A stretch of DNA of 64,000 nt from Bacillus bingmayongensis (GCF_000299035.1 NZ_JH921518.1:904439-968438); one strand, 5' to 3'. Counted from the stretch's first letter, positions 17,346 to 27,010 are shown. Notes: generated by a model not told the origin, from the letters alone. Program-made: numbers and translations.

Positions 17346-18254
17346 TTACTGTTGTTTTTTCTGCACTGGCAACCAAATTTCAACTTGCGCAAATTCACTC
17401 TTATCTTCATGACAACGTTCATCATATAACTCAAACTCTGTAACTCCAGCATGCTCATAGCCTGAATGCGGGAACCATTCTGAGAAAATTGCATTCCATG
17501 TTTGGTGAATGGAAGACACCATATCTTTATGTGGTACTTTTGGTGTTGTAAATACAGCGTACGTTGCTTCTGGGAACGTGCGCTGTGCTAATTCATTTGA
17601 TATCCCATCAAAGTTTGTTACTTCCATTCCAATAATATAAGTAAAATCTCCTGTTTCTAAATTGAAATCCGTACACATTCCAAGCTCTACATATTGATTT
17701 GTATGTTTACGGTTCGGAATGCGATCTGCAAGATTGTTTTTTAAATATTGATCCCAGAATGTTGGAATATCTTTATGATTTTTTCCTTCTTTACTAGTTG
17801 TCTTCATTTCATATCCCGCTACATGAAACGCTGGCTTTTTTTCAATACGAAATTCCATTTTTATTCCCCCTAAATATGGATTGAACTTCCGCTGCCTCAC
17901 ATTTGCTTTATAATACATCGGCGTCTTAATTCCTTGCTTTCGGTAGCTACTTGGTGTCATCTGAAACAGCTTTTTAAAAGCCCGGGTGAACGTTTCATGA
18001 GATTGAAAGCCATGTTCTAATGCGATATCCAGAATTTTTTCTTCTGAATGAGAAAGCTGATAAGCTGCCCGGGCGAGCCTTCTCTTACGAACATACTCCA
18101 TTACAGAATCACCAACCATCGCTTGAAAAACACGGTGAAAATGATACTCCGAGAATCCTGCAATACGAGCCAAATTACTTAATGTTTGTTTCTCCATTAC
18201 ATCTTCTTCAATATAATCAATTGCTTTTTGAATTTGTGTTTCATAGCTTTCCAT
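17346..18254 (-). CDS. AraC-family regulator with GyrI-like effector domain
   Basis: 302 residues. Two AraC helix-turn-helix motifs occupy residues about 8-105 (LARIAGFSEYHFHRVFQ and ALEHGFQSHETFTRAFKKLF). A GyrI-like/AraC effector-binding domain of the SOUL/BmrR type follows (about 130-300), beginning MEFRIEKKPAFHVAGYEMKT. Such proteins sense small hydrophobic or cationic compounds and switch on efflux or detoxification genes. It has a paralogue in this window at 49718-50596. No obvious target gene is adjacent. Confidence 0.9.
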   Translation of the reverse strand: MESYETQIQKAIDYIEEDVMEKQTLSNLARIAGFSEYHFHRVFQAMVGDSVMEYVRKRRLARAAYQLSHSEEKILDIALEHGFQSHETFTRAFKKLFQMTPSSYRKQGIKTPMYYKANVRQRKFNPYLGGIKMEFRIEKKPAFHVAGYEMKTTSKEGKNHKDIPTFWDQYLKNNLADRIPNRKHTNQYVELGMCTDFNLETGDFTYIIGMEVTNFDGISNELAQRTFPEATYAVFTTPKVPHKDMVSSIHQTWNAIFSEWFPHSGYEHAGVTEFELYDERCHEDKSEFAQVEIWLPVQKKQQ

Positions 18255-18372
18255 CTCTGTTCACCCGCCTTATATGTATTATGATAAAAGAGAATACAAT
18301 TCTTTTCTTGACGTTTTTTGCTTTTATTTTAAAGAGACTATTAAAATATCCAATTGGGAACGAAAGCATATG

Positions 18373-18403
18373 AAAAGCAACTACCAACACGGTAGCTGCT
18401 TTC
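18373..18403 (-). terminator. Terminator of the metallophosphoesterase gene
   Basis: AAAGCA-ACTACC pairs with GGTAG-TGCTTT with one internal mismatch around AACAC; 6 bp past the stop codon at 18409. T-run (complement of AAAA 18373-18376) on the minus strand. Confidence 0.75.
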
Positions 18404-18408
18404 CTTAA

Positions 18409-19518
18409 TCACTCAAAAGTAACCTCTATCTGAATAATCTCTGACCGGCTCCCAATTCTTAATGGCGGCCCCCAAAATCCAAATCCAGAAGAAACAATTG
18501 CATGGAATGCTTCTTTCTGTACGTATCCCCAGTCCAATTCATACATTCTTCTCGTAATAAGATGATTCGGTGCCATTTGTCCTCTATGTGTATGACCCGA
18601 TAATAGTAAATCAACACCAGACGCCTCTGCCTGCTTTAATTCGAATGGCTGATGATCCATCGCTATAACAGGAAGCGATTTATCTACTGTGCTCATTAGC
18701 TCTTCGAAGCTTTGACGATCTCGCTCTGTTTTATCTCTTCTTCCAACAAGGTAAAAACTATCTTCAATTTTAATCACTTCATCTAACATGATATGGATAT
18801 CAATCTTGTTCATCTCTTGCAGAAACTCCGGAATTGCCCTTCCATAATATTCATGATTTCCGAGCACTCCATACACACCAAGAGGCGCCTGCATTTGTTT
18901 CATAACTTGTCCCATGTTCTTCTTAATAAACTCTCCTGGATGATCATCAATGATATCTCCTGGCAGCAAGATGATATCGGGATTCATTTCATTTACATGA
19001 TGCACTAACCTTTTTAAATGAGACATGCCTGATAATTTACCAAAATGCATATCAGAAGCCATTGCAATGCGAAGGGTTTTACGTCCTTTCACTTCTTTCG
19101 GTATATGAATCTCATACTTTCGAACAACCGGACTATAAGCATTAAATGTCCCATAACCAAAAATAAAAATAAACATACTAAGAGTAACAATTCCTGTCCA
19201 AATAATAGCTGTATCTATCGGTACTGATAACAGTTGTAAGATAAACACTGTTACATCAGCTAGTGGTAACAATATAAGTGCATATTGTATAACGGCAAAC
19301 CAATAGGAGCCGATTGTCCTTAAGAAAGGGATGAATTTAAAAACTTGGACGATCAAATATGCATATGAAAGCAATCCAACTAACAATGCATAATATCCCC
19401 AAGATTGCCAACCAAAAGTCGTTCGAAACCAAACCCAGCCATTCCATCCGATGTAAAACATCAGTAATGTGTATATGATAAAAATAGTAACTTTATTAAA
19501 ATATCGACGCTTTTTCAC
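18409..19518 (-). CDS. Membrane-anchored metallophosphoesterase (YkuE/YaeI-like)
   Basis: 369 residues: four N-terminal membrane helices (about residues 10-125), then a calcineurin-like phosphoesterase domain (about 148-360). All metal-binding blocks are present: SDMHFGK, PGDIIDD, LGNHEYYG, MDHQP and SGHTHRGQ. It probably hydrolyses a phosphoester or pyrophosphate at the membrane; related YaeI/YkuE proteins have been linked to lipid or wall metabolites. SD GGAGGCATACTGTG precedes ATG 19518. Single-gene unit with its own terminator. Confidence 0.9.
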   Translation of the reverse strand: MKKRRYFNKVTIFIIYTLLMFYIGWNGWVWFRTTFGWQSWGYYALLVGLLSYAYLIVQVFKFIPFLRTIGSYWFAVIQYALILLPLADVTVFILQLLSVPIDTAIIWTGIVTLSMFIFIFGYGTFNAYSPVVRKYEIHIPKEVKGRKTLRIAMASDMHFGKLSGMSHLKRLVHHVNEMNPDIILLPGDIIDDHPGEFIKKNMGQVMKQMQAPLGVYGVLGNHEYYGRAIPEFLQEMNKIDIHIMLDEVIKIEDSFYLVGRRDKTERDRQSFEELMSTVDKSLPVIAMDHQPFELKQAEASGVDLLLSGHTHRGQMAPNHLITRRMYELDWGYVQKEAFHAIVSSGFGFWGPPLRIGSRSEIIQIEVTFE

Positions 19519-19610
19519 AGTATGCCTCCTCTTGTATTTCTTTCATTATAACCTGCAACCTGTTCATACTGTGAATATTACGCATTACGAAATATTTGAT
19601 AATAGTAAAA

Positions 19611-19647
19611 GTAAAAACACTAAACAGATTTTACTTAGTGTTTTTAC
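19611..19647. terminator. Terminator of the 82-residue protein gene
   Basis: 13-bp perfect stem (19611-19623 with 19635-19647) with an 11-base loop, 11 bp after the stop codon at 19659; T-rich on the minus strand and possibly bidirectional. Confidence 0.88.
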
Positions 19648-19658
19648 TTTCCCCACAT

Positions 19659-19907
19659 CTAATAATGTAATTGTACTTTCTTCTTGTTTTTAAATAATAA
19701 ATCATACGCACTATTAACCTTTTTCTCTAAGTAATCTAGTGAATACGTCCCTGAAGGATCCGCTAAATCACCAATTGCTCCTGAGAGATGATCAATTACC
19801 TTTTGTAAAGTTTCTGGATCCCTCGCTTCATTTTTCACATGCATTTCATCCATAATGTCATAAACAAGATGTTGTACTTTGCGCAAGCGCATTTCTTTCC
19901 TCTTCAA
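19659..19907 (-). CDS. Small soluble protein of unknown function
   Basis: 82 residues, start TTG 19907 with SD AGGAGG 7 bases upstream. Highly charged, mostly helical-looking, no membrane segment or signal peptide. It shows DPETLQKVIDHLSGAIGDLADPSGTYSLDYLEKKVNSAYDLL, which I do not recognise as a known family. Perfect SD and a dedicated terminator support it as a real gene. Confidence 0.7.
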   Translation of the reverse strand: MKRKEMRLRKVQHLVYDIMDEMHVKNEARDPETLQKVIDHLSGAIGDLADPSGTYSLDYLEKKVNSAYDLLFKNKKKVQLHY

Positions 19908-19934
19908 AAAAAGCCTCCTCCTCGTTCATATACA

Positions 19935-20150
19935 ATTTATCCCGCTATTCGCGGGCAGTAAATACTCCCTCGGACGAGGCAAAAAGCGCCTCTCTGTCGG
20001 GTGCTCCAACGTCCTGCGATTTTGAGCGAGCCGCTTCCGCTTTTCTAAAGAAGTTAGGTGGGAGATAACCTGCCCGTAAAAGCCCGATTGGTGAGGGCTA
20101 ATAATCAGTGGGGGATGGAGAACCCCCCACTGATTAAAGTTTCACTTTAT
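19935..20150 (-). repeat. bcr-type repeat element (long copy)
   Basis: About 216 bp, rich in hairpins: CCCGC-TATTC-GCGGG near 19941, and a GC-rich stem at about 20104-20135 formed by TCAGTGGGGG and CCCCCCACTGA. The right part (AGCCCGATTGGTGAGGGCTAATAATC and the following hairpin) recurs inverted at 52476-52556, and the left TTTATCCCGC recurs inverted as GCGGGATAAATT at 63554. It fits the mobile Bacillus cereus repeat class. No gene lies here. Confidence 0.7.
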
Positions 20151-20269
20151 ACGGTTTAAATATATGGCTTTGCAGCTTAACCAATTCATGTTAAGTACAA
20201 AATATAACAAAGGTTACTAATTTTATTTTCTGTTAACAAAATGAAGTGAGCGCTGTCCATCATACAAAT

Positions 20270-20306
20270 AAAACCATACATTCCTAAATAATGAATGTAT
20301 GGTTTT
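20270..20306. terminator. Bidirectional terminator after the acyl-CoA ligase gene
   Basis: 14-bp perfect stem (20270-20283 with 20293-20306), A4/T4 flanks. It serves the minus-strand ligase gene ending at 20356. Between the repeat at 20150 and here I see nothing else. Confidence 0.88.
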
Positions 20307-20355
20307 ATAGAAACATATATTATCTTGTTAAAAACTCTATTTCCACAATCTATTA

Positions 20356-21888
20356 TTATACCTGCATTGCCTTCTCTCTTAATGCTCTTCTAAGCAGTTT
20401 TCCGGTTGTATTCTTCGGTAACTCCTCCAAAAACTCTATGCTCTTTGGTACCTTATACTTTGCAAGATGTAAAGAACAGTAATGCGTTAATTCCTCTTCT
20501 GTGACTGCCCCATTCTTCAGAACAACATAAGCGCGTACAGCTTCTCCTAAATTTTCATCTGGAACACCAATTACAACAACTTCTGCAACTGCCTCATGTT
20601 GATATAATACCTCTTCTACTTCACGAGGGTATACGTTATATCCACCTACAAGTACAATATCTTTTTTTCGGTCAACGATATAAAAGTAACCTTCACCATC
20701 CATTTTTGCTAAGTCCCCTGTATATAGCCATCCATTACGAAGCGTTGCCGCTGTATCTTCCGGTGCATTATAATATCCTTTCATAACATTTGGCCCGCGA
20801 ACAATTAATTCGCCTACTTCGCCTACGGAAACTTCTTCCCCAAGCTCATTCACAATTTTATTTTCTACATGCCAAATATTCGTTCCAATTGATCCTGGTT
20901 TACGCGGGCGATCTAGTGGGTTAAAACAAGTAACTGGTGAAGCCTCTGATAACCCATATCCTTCTGAAACAATAACACCAAAGCGATTTTCAAAGTTTTT
21001 CAGAAGCGCAACAGGCATAGAAGCACCGCCAGAAATACATAACCTGAGCGTCTGAACATCCTCTGCGCTTGCTTCCTCATATAAATATAAATAATTGTAC
21101 ATTGTTGGTACGCCAGCAAATATTGTCGGCTCATACGTACGACAAATACGAAATACTTCTTTCGGACTAAACTTTGGTAACATTAAAATCGTGGCACCGT
21201 TAATGATTGGAGCATTCACTGCAACTGTTAAACAAAATACATGGAACATCGGGAGTGCCGCAACAATGCGATCATCCGCAGTGTATTGTAAATACGCCGC
21301 TACGTCTCCAGCATTACTATATAAATTTTTATGTGTTAACATAGCCCCTTTTGGTTTTCCGGTTGTGCCTGAAGTGTATAAAATAACCGCTACATCCTCT
21401 TCATCTAGCTCTGGACCTTCATAAGATAGGTCACCGGTTCCGACTAGACCAGTAAACGTTTTCATTTTTTCGGTTTCTGTATGATTGAAATCTGATGAGG
21501 TTTCACATATGATGATATGTTCGAGAGAAGGAAGTCTTGTTGTAAGAGATTGTATAACAGGTAGAAGAACGTCGAGTGTGATGATTGTTTTTACATCTCC
21601 ATTTTGTAAAATGTAATGCATTTCGTCTGCCGTATAAATTGGATTAATTGGAATGACAGTTGCTCCCGCTTTCATCGTCCCATATAATCCAACTAAAAAA
21701 TGTGGTGAATTACCAACAATTAATGCGACATTGTCCCCTTTTCCAATGCCCATTTCTGCTAAATTACTAGAAAACCTCGTGACCATTTTGTTTAATTGGT
21801 CATACGAGACCGACTGATCCATAAATATATACGCCGGTTTCTCTCCTTTCTTTTTTGCTGTTTCAGCCAAAGATTGAACGAGATTCAC
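20356..21888 (-). CDS. lcfB: Long-chain fatty acid-CoA ligase
   Basis: 510-residue member of the ANL (AMP-forming) superfamily. It activates a fatty acid with ATP to acyl-AMP, then acyl-CoA, at the inner membrane face. The P-loop-like motif YTSGTTGKPKGAM (about 172), the VSEGYGLSEASPV block, the hinge GWLYTGDLAKMD (about 385) and the catalytic lysine region NTTGKLLRR near residue 496 are all intact. SD AAAGGTGGG before the ATG. The order ligase-lipoate ligase-hydrolase-YhfH matches yhfL-lplJ-yhfI-yhfH of B. subtilis, where yhfL is lcfB. Confidence 0.92.
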   Translation of the reverse strand: MNLVQSLAETAKKKGEKPAYIFMDQSVSYDQLNKMVTRFSSNLAEMGIGKGDNVALIVGNSPHFLVGLYGTMKAGATVIPINPIYTADEMHYILQNGDVKTIITLDVLLPVIQSLTTRLPSLEHIIICETSSDFNHTETEKMKTFTGLVGTGDLSYEGPELDEEDVAVILYTSGTTGKPKGAMLTHKNLYSNAGDVAAYLQYTADDRIVAALPMFHVFCLTVAVNAPIINGATILMLPKFSPKEVFRICRTYEPTIFAGVPTMYNYLYLYEEASAEDVQTLRLCISGGASMPVALLKNFENRFGVIVSEGYGLSEASPVTCFNPLDRPRKPGSIGTNIWHVENKIVNELGEEVSVGEVGELIVRGPNVMKGYYNAPEDTAATLRNGWLYTGDLAKMDGEGYFYIVDRKKDIVLVGGYNVYPREVEEVLYQHEAVAEVVVIGVPDENLGEAVRAYVVLKNGAVTEEELTHYCSLHLAKYKVPKSIEFLEELPKNTTGKLLRRALREKAMQV

Positions 21889-22098
21889 ACAAATCCCACC
21901 TTTATAAAATTTAGAAATTTTAAAAATTCTAAATACATTATATTAAAAGAAAATTCAAGTAGCAAGTAACATTCAAATAACCGCATATAAATGAGCATTC
22001 ATTCATTTTTCAATTAGAGACTCTATCCGTTGTTTTTATGCGCTTTTTTGCAACAAAATAAAAAACAGTCATACATACAATATGACTGTTTTTACCAT

Positions 22099-23088
22099 TT
22101 AAAAGAATAATGCTAAGAAATCTTCTTTTGTTATATTACCAAAGTAGCGTTTTACGTCCACATCTTCTAGAGCCGTGGCAAACGCTTCTTTATCAAACTG
22201 TACGCCTGTTAAACGCTCTTCAATATCATGAACATCTAGGGCGCCGAAGAAATCACCGTATACTTTGCATTCAGTCACTGTTCCCTTTGTTACCTCTAGG
22301 CGAACATCAACTTGTCCAACTGGGAAACGGTGTGAATGTTGTAAGTTGAATTTAGGAGATTTACCATAGTTCCAATCCCAATTACGGTAACGCTCTTCAG
22401 AGATTTTGTAGATTTCTTTCCAATCTTCTTCTGTTAATTCATATGTCGGAACTTCTGTTTCTCCTTCAAAAATCGTCGCAAGAAGAAGCTGTTTAAACTC
22501 TTCTGTTGTCATTTTTTCATTTAAAAATTCCGTAATGTTTGCCACGCGGCTACGGATTGACTTAATCCCTTTTGATTGAATCTTATCCATTTTAACTTTT
22601 AATGCTGATACAACGTGATCGATTTCAGAATCAAATAATAATGTACCGTGACTGAACATACGACCTTTCGTTGAAAACTGTGCATTACCTGAAATTTTTC
22701 TACCTTCTGCTAAAATATCATTACGCCCACTTAATTCTGCATTTACACCTAATTTTCCAAGTGCTTTCGTAACAGGTTCTGTGAACTTTTTAAAGTTATG
22801 AAAACTATCTCCATCATCTTTCGTAATAAAGCTAAAGTTTAAGTTTCCTAAATCATGATATACAGCGCCGCCACCAGACAAGCGTCTTACGACATGAATT
22901 CCTTTTTCATTTACATAATCAGCATTAATTTCTTCCACCGTGTTTTGGTTTTTCCCAATGATAATGGAAGGCTCATTAATATAGAACAATAAGTACGTTT
23001 CGTTAATATCTAAATTTTTCACACAATATTCTTCAATTGCTAAGTTAATTGTAGGATCTGTAATCCCTTTATTATCAATAAATAACAT
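22099..23088 (-). CDS. lplJ: Lipoate-protein ligase A
   Basis: 329 residues. Attaches lipoate to E2 subunits (and GcvH) using ATP, for scavenging lipoate. The family motif RRLSGGGAVYHDLGNLNFSF (about 71-90) and the KISGNAQ segment with the catalytic lysine (about 132) are present, along with the C-terminal accessory domain (about 250-329). It is in an operon with the preceding metallo-hydrolase gene (9-bp gap). Length and gene context match B. subtilis LplJ (YhfJ). Confidence 0.94.
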   Translation of the reverse strand: MLFIDNKGITDPTINLAIEEYCVKNLDINETYLLFYINEPSIIIGKNQNTVEEINADYVNEKGIHVVRRLSGGGAVYHDLGNLNFSFITKDDGDSFHNFKKFTEPVTKALGKLGVNAELSGRNDILAEGRKISGNAQFSTKGRMFSHGTLLFDSEIDHVVSALKVKMDKIQSKGIKSIRSRVANITEFLNEKMTTEEFKQLLLATIFEGETEVPTYELTEEDWKEIYKISEERYRNWDWNYGKSPKFNLQHSHRFPVGQVDVRLEVTKGTVTECKVYGDFFGALDVHDIEERLTGVQFDKEAFATALEDVDVKRYFGNITKEDFLALFF

Positions 23089-23097
23089 TCTATCACC

Positions 23098-23832
23098 TCA
23101 TGAATTCCAAACGTAACCGCTATGTGCAAGCGTAATGCGGCCACCGAAAATTTGTTTTGCTTCTTCTACTAAATCAGATGTGTTTCCTGCGTGCGGCAGA
23201 TGCGTTAACAGTAATTCCTTTACATTTGCATGTTTTGCAATGTCTGCTACTTCTGTACTATTCATATGCCCTGCTTTTGCAGCTTCCTGATGTGCATACA
23301 TATTACACTCACAAATAAATAAATCTGCATCTTTTGTAAATGGAATAAATTCAGGAATGTAGCTGGAATCAGCACTATATACGATTACTTCATCTCCCGC
23401 TGTAATACGCATCGCATAGCATATAACAGGATGTACTGTTTTTAAAAATGAAATCGAGAACGGCCCAATCTGAAGTAGTTCTTCCGGATTATACACAATC
23501 CCTTTCGTATGCGGTTCATGCGTTAAGGAAGCAAATCCTTGTACATCAAACCCATGTCCATAAATCGGTAGTTCTGGTAATTGTCCTTTTGTCGCACTCG
23601 TAATTAACCTTGCATATTGCAATACCCCAATATCAGCAACATGGTCGTGATGATAGTGTGACAGCAGAACTGCATCTATATCAGATGGTGTTATATATTT
23701 TTGAAGCTGTGCTAGTACACCGCTACCACAGTCAACAAGTAAACGAAAACCATCGTGTTCAAACAAATACCCCGACGTTGCTTCTCCCGCTTCTGGAAAG
23801 CCCCCCCAAAAGCCAACAACAGTCATTTTCAT
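23098..23832 (-). CDS. yhfI: MBL-fold metallo-hydrolase (YhfI-like)
   Basis: 244 residues, metallo-beta-lactamase fold. Metal motif LSHYHHDHV (HxHxDH) near residue 59, a later ADSSYI aspartate, and the C-terminal THLPH histidine are present. The overall pattern (long linker, CNMYAHQEAAKAGHMNSTEVA) resembles RNase Z-like or cyclic-phosphodiesterase-like hydrolases. The substrate is unknown. It is first in an operon with lplJ, as in B. subtilis yhfI-lplJ. Confidence 0.88.
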   Translation of the reverse strand: MKMTVVGFWGGFPEAGEATSGYLFEHDGFRLLVDCGSGVLAQLQKYITPSDIDAVLLSHYHHDHVADIGVLQYARLITSATKGQLPELPIYGHGFDVQGFASLTHEPHTKGIVYNPEELLQIGPFSISFLKTVHPVICYAMRITAGDEVIVYSADSSYIPEFIPFTKDADLFICECNMYAHQEAAKAGHMNSTEVADIAKHANVKELLLTHLPHAGNTSDLVEEAKQIFGGRITLAHSGYVWNS

Positions 23833-24032
23833 ATGTATCCATCCTTTCTAAACCGCTAGAAATGCAGTATTCCTCCTCTAATGAGAAAGATTTTTACTTA
23901 CACTCTACATTGTTAACTATAATTCATTTCCTAAACTTTTTCATTATTTTTCACTTTGTTATAAAACAGTTGTTGACATTATCGATTTGTACTAATACAA
24001 TGTTAGTAAGAAATGGAAATGGAGGGATCTAC

Positions 24033-24161
24033 ATGATCGATCAACCGATGGAATTTTTCAGAAATTTACCAACAAAAACTTGTGCACACTGCGGGAAGGA
24101 AATTGATGAGCAACACGAAGCATATCATAACAAATGTGACGATTGCGTTCACGAAGAATAG
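24033..24161 (+). CDS. yhfH: YhfH family small zinc-ribbon protein
   Basis: 42-residue protein from ATG 24033 with SD GGAGGGATCTAC directly upstream. Two CxxC pairs (CAHCGKE and CDDC) form a probable zinc ribbon. Matches the YhfH family that sits beside yhfI in Bacillus. Function unknown. Transcribed divergently from yhfI. Confidence 0.88.
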   Translation: MIDQPMEFFRNLPTKTCAHCGKEIDEQHEAYHNKCDDCVHEE

Positions 24162-24175
24162 TAGTTTCTAAACAT

Positions 24176-24206
24176 AAGAAAAACCTAGCAGACATCGTCT
24201 ACTAGG
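24176..24206 (-). terminator. Terminator of the LacI-type gene
   Basis: CCTAGCAGAC (24184-24193) pairs with GTCTACTAGG (24197-24206) with one mismatch; the stop codon of the LacI gene lies in the stem. T-run on the minus strand. Confidence 0.85.
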
Positions 24207-25215
24207 CTAGTAACATCGTATCTTTCATCGTTGAACCTTTCACCAAGAGCTCCAGTTCAAACTCATACAATTCTTTTTTGCGATAATTTTTCGTATGGAT
24301 TTTATCCATCATTAAATCGACAACTTTTCGGGCCATTTCATCAATTGGCTGTTCAATTGTCGTAATACCTGGCTCTGTAATCTGTGATAAAATTTGATTA
24401 TCAAAGCCTATTACAGCTAGATCATCTGGAATACTCCAGTCGTGGCGTTTTGCTTCTGCGATAATTCCAGCTGCTACTTCATCGCCTCCTGCCAAAATAG
24501 CGGTAGGGTTTTTTTTGTCTTTTAACACGTCATGGAATATTCTTTTTCCATCCTCCCAAGAGAAAGCGTTTTCAAGAAAGTCAATTGCTTCTACTTGTCT
24601 GCTCTTCTCAGTGATTGCACGTAAAAAGCCCATTTTTCGTTGTTGACTTACTACTTTCGTTTCATTTCCACGGCAAAAAATAAGGTGGCGATAACCTTGT
24701 TCTAATACATGTTTTGCAGCTATGTAAGCCCCTTGCGCATGATCAAATTTAACCGTTGGAATATTTGCTTCTTCAATATATTCATTGCATAACACGATTG
24801 GACCGTGTTGTAAGTATGGCTCCACGTTCTCCCATGGATTCTCAAGCGAACATAAAATAATACCATCAACTTGTTTTGTTGATAACAGTTGTAAGTATTC
24901 CATCTCTTTTTCCGGTAAGTATCTTGTTTGGCAAATAATCAGTTTATATTTATGTTCAGAAGCAGCAATCTCAATCGCTTCAATAAATCTACTGAAAAAA
25001 GGATTTGTAATCCTTGGAACAAGAACTGCAATTGTTTCTGTTTTCTGTTTACGAAGTCTCCTTGCTGCAGAATTAGGAACGAACCCTAAATGTTTCATCG
25101 CCAATTGAACCCTCTTTTTCTTCTCATCTGATACGTACGGATGGTTGTTAATCACCCGAGAAACCGTTGTTCTTGATAACCCCGCTAATTTCGCCACGTC
25201 CTCGATCGTTGACAC
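24202..25215 (-). CDS. LacI-family transcriptional regulator
   Basis: 337 residues: N-terminal LacI helix-turn-helix (TIEDVAKLAGLSRTTVSRVINNHPYVSDEKK, about 3-33, plus hinge helix SAARRLRKQKT) and a periplasmic-binding-protein-like effector domain (about 60-330). The hinge and recognition residues are CcpA-like, but there is no sign that it is CcpA. The operator at 25235-25248 in its own promoter suggests autorepression. No sugar operon is adjacent, so its inducer and other targets are unknown. Confidence 0.93.
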   Translation of the reverse strand: MSTIEDVAKLAGLSRTTVSRVINNHPYVSDEKKKRVQLAMKHLGFVPNSAARRLRKQKTETIAVLVPRITNPFFSRFIEAIEIAASEHKYKLIICQTRYLPEKEMEYLQLLSTKQVDGIILCSLENPWENVEPYLQHGPIVLCNEYIEEANIPTVKFDHAQGAYIAAKHVLEQGYRHLIFCRGNETKVVSQQRKMGFLRAITEKSRQVEAIDFLENAFSWEDGKRIFHDVLKDKKNPTAILAGGDEVAAGIIAEAKRHDWSIPDDLAVIGFDNQILSQITEPGITTIEQPIDEMARKVVDLMMDKIHTKNYRKKELYEFELELLVKGSTMKDTMLLA

Positions 25216-25234
25216 GAAATTCTCCCCCTTTGTA

Positions 25235-25248
25235 TGAAAACGTTTTCT
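25235..25248. promoter_or_regulatory. LacI-type operator in front of its own gene
   Basis: TGAAAACGTTTTCT contains the perfect palindrome GAAAACGTTTTC with the central CG typical of LacI/CcpA family sites; 20 bp upstream of the LacI gene start. Confidence 0.75.
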
Positions 25249-25413
25249 TAGTTAGATTATATAGTATATTATTGGAAACTGCAATATGAGTTCTTATGAT
25301 TTTACTATATTGATATTATTCATAGGAAAAAGTCTGTATTTGCAGGAGAAATAATTGTGGCTTTCGAACACTTCATGATTGAGTATTTATTACATGAATA
25401 AGGATGATAGATT

Positions 25414-26355
25414 ATGAATCGAACAGATCGCTTACTTTCTATTCTCATTGAATTACAGAGAAAACAGCTTGTTACGGCCAAAAGCTTAGCGGAAAAATTT
25501 GAAATATGCAAAAGAACAATATACAGAGATATGCAGGCACTTAGTGAATCAGGCGTTCCGATATTTTCAATGCCTGGACAAGGTTATTCTTTAATGGATG
25601 GGTATTTCTTGCCGCCTATTCAATTAAAACCAGAAGAAGCTGTATCTCTTTTATTAGGGAGCGATTATGTTGAGAAAAATTTCGATTCAGCTTTTTCTAT
25701 GCACGCAAAGTCTGCGAAAGAAAAATTAGAGGCCATTCTCCCTCAAGAACAGAAAAAGAAAGTTAAGGAACTAAAAGGAACTTTCCGCTTCCTCTCTGGT
25801 ACTTTCTCTCATCAAAAATTTAATCAAAAACAACTCGAAAAACAGCTGTTTCTTTTACAAAAAGCCATTCAAAAACAGCAATGTGTTTCTTTTTCTTATC
25901 GTAAACCGAATCAAACAGACAAAACAAAACGCACCGTGAATCCTTATGGTTTAGTCAATATTTCAGGAATTTGGTACATTGTTTCCCATTGTCTTCTTCG
26001 TCAACAAATACGGCATTTCCGTTTAGATCGTATGAGCGACTTACACCAAGAACAGAATTTCTTTCAAAAGCCAGAAGCATTTTATTTACCAGACTATCAA
26101 CCGACAAATAATCGGACCATTACCATCCATTTACTATTTCCATCTACGATTGCTCACAAAGTTATTGAATCTCGCTACTTTTATTTAGATTCATATGAAC
26201 AAAAAGATGATGGATTTCATGTACTTTTAAAATCAAGAAACATAGATGAAGTATTTCCATGGGTGCTAAGCTGGGGAAGTCAAGTAAAGGTACTAGAACC
26301 GAATATTCTTTCTGAAAAAATTCGAGAAGAGGCAAAGAAAATGCTACAAATTTAA
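25414..26355 (+). CDS. HTH-WYL transcriptional regulator (YobV/YafY-like)
   Basis: 313 residues: N-terminal DeoR-type winged helix (DRLLSILIELQRKQLVTAKSLAEKFEICKRTIYRDMQALSESGVPI, about 4-50) and a WYL domain (about 145-225) with GIWYIVSHC, plus the WCX C-terminal region. SD AAGGATGATAGATT before ATG. It is followed 94 bp later by a DinB-family gene in the same orientation, a common pairing in Bacillus, and may control it. Effector unknown. Confidence 0.9.
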   Translation: MNRTDRLLSILIELQRKQLVTAKSLAEKFEICKRTIYRDMQALSESGVPIFSMPGQGYSLMDGYFLPPIQLKPEEAVSLLLGSDYVEKNFDSAFSMHAKSAKEKLEAILPQEQKKKVKELKGTFRFLSGTFSHQKFNQKQLEKQLFLLQKAIQKQQCVSFSYRKPNQTDKTKRTVNPYGLVNISGIWYIVSHCLLRQQIRHFRLDRMSDLHQEQNFFQKPEAFYLPDYQPTNNRTITIHLLFPSTIAHKVIESRYFYLDSYEQKDDGFHVLLKSRNIDEVFPWVLSWGSQVKVLEPNILSEKIREEAKKMLQI

Positions 26356-26449
26356 TTTTTTCTTTTCCTACTGACATAATGGTGTCAACATTACCTGTTT
26401 ATAATCATCCTTAAGAACGAAATCTTATATAAGAAAAGGAGTTAACACG

Positions 26450-26992
26450 ATGAATACAAATGTCATTTTAGAGAAATTCGAAAGTTTAGCAATGGATTAC
26501 GTGAATGAATTAGAAAAATACTCACTTGAACAATTTACAAAGAAACCTTCCGAAGACGAATGGTCTCTCGGACAAATGTATAATCATTTACTTGCAGCTA
26601 CATCTAGGCAGTTAGATGCCATTGCAGAGTGTACAACTGGTTCTGCAACTATAGATGGTAAGAAAACAGAAATGGGTGAAAAAGTATATAAGGTGGGTGC
26701 TTTTCCTCCAATACAAATAAAACTACCTAATCGTCCAGGATCAAAACCTGAAAATCCCACAGATAAAGAAGAGATTAAACAAGCATTGTTACAGCTTATT
26801 GAGAAAATGAAAGAGGTTGAGCCAAAACTCTCTTCGATTCCAAATAATTATAAGGTGGAGCACCCAGGACTTGGGTATTTAAATGCTGTAGAGTGGTTTC
26901 AGTTGATTTATATGCATTTTGCACATCATCTTCGTCAAAAAGAAAGATTGGAACAGAGTATGGTTTTAAAATACTCATTATTCCGCGATTAA
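26450..26992 (+). CDS. DinB-family protein
   Basis: 180 residues with a DinB-like four-helix bundle. Putative metal-binding histidines are in WSLGQMYNHLLAAT (about 44), and in the C-terminal MHFAHHLRQKERL (about 160). Related proteins include DNA-damage-induced DinB and thiol transferases using mycothiol or bacillithiol; activity here is unproven. SD AAAAGGAG precedes the ATG. Preceded by a WYL regulator. Confidence 0.85.
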   Translation: MNTNVILEKFESLAMDYVNELEKYSLEQFTKKPSEDEWSLGQMYNHLLAATSRQLDAIAECTTGSATIDGKKTEMGEKVYKVGAFPPIQIKLPNRPGSKPENPTDKEEIKQALLQLIEKMKEVEPKLSSIPNNYKVEHPGLGYLNAVEWFQLIYMHFAHHLRQKERLEQSMVLKYSLFRD

Positions 26993-27010
26993 GGACTTTA
27001 GTGGGTGGAA

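Noticed and set aside
19935-20150. Possible riboswitch or large structured RNA
   Set aside because: Shares sequence with other intergenic copies in this window, so a repeat element explains it better.
23610-24032. N-terminal extension of YhfH by about 140 codons
   Set aside because: Overlaps yhfI on the other strand and its promoter; the SD at 24020-24025 defines the short start.
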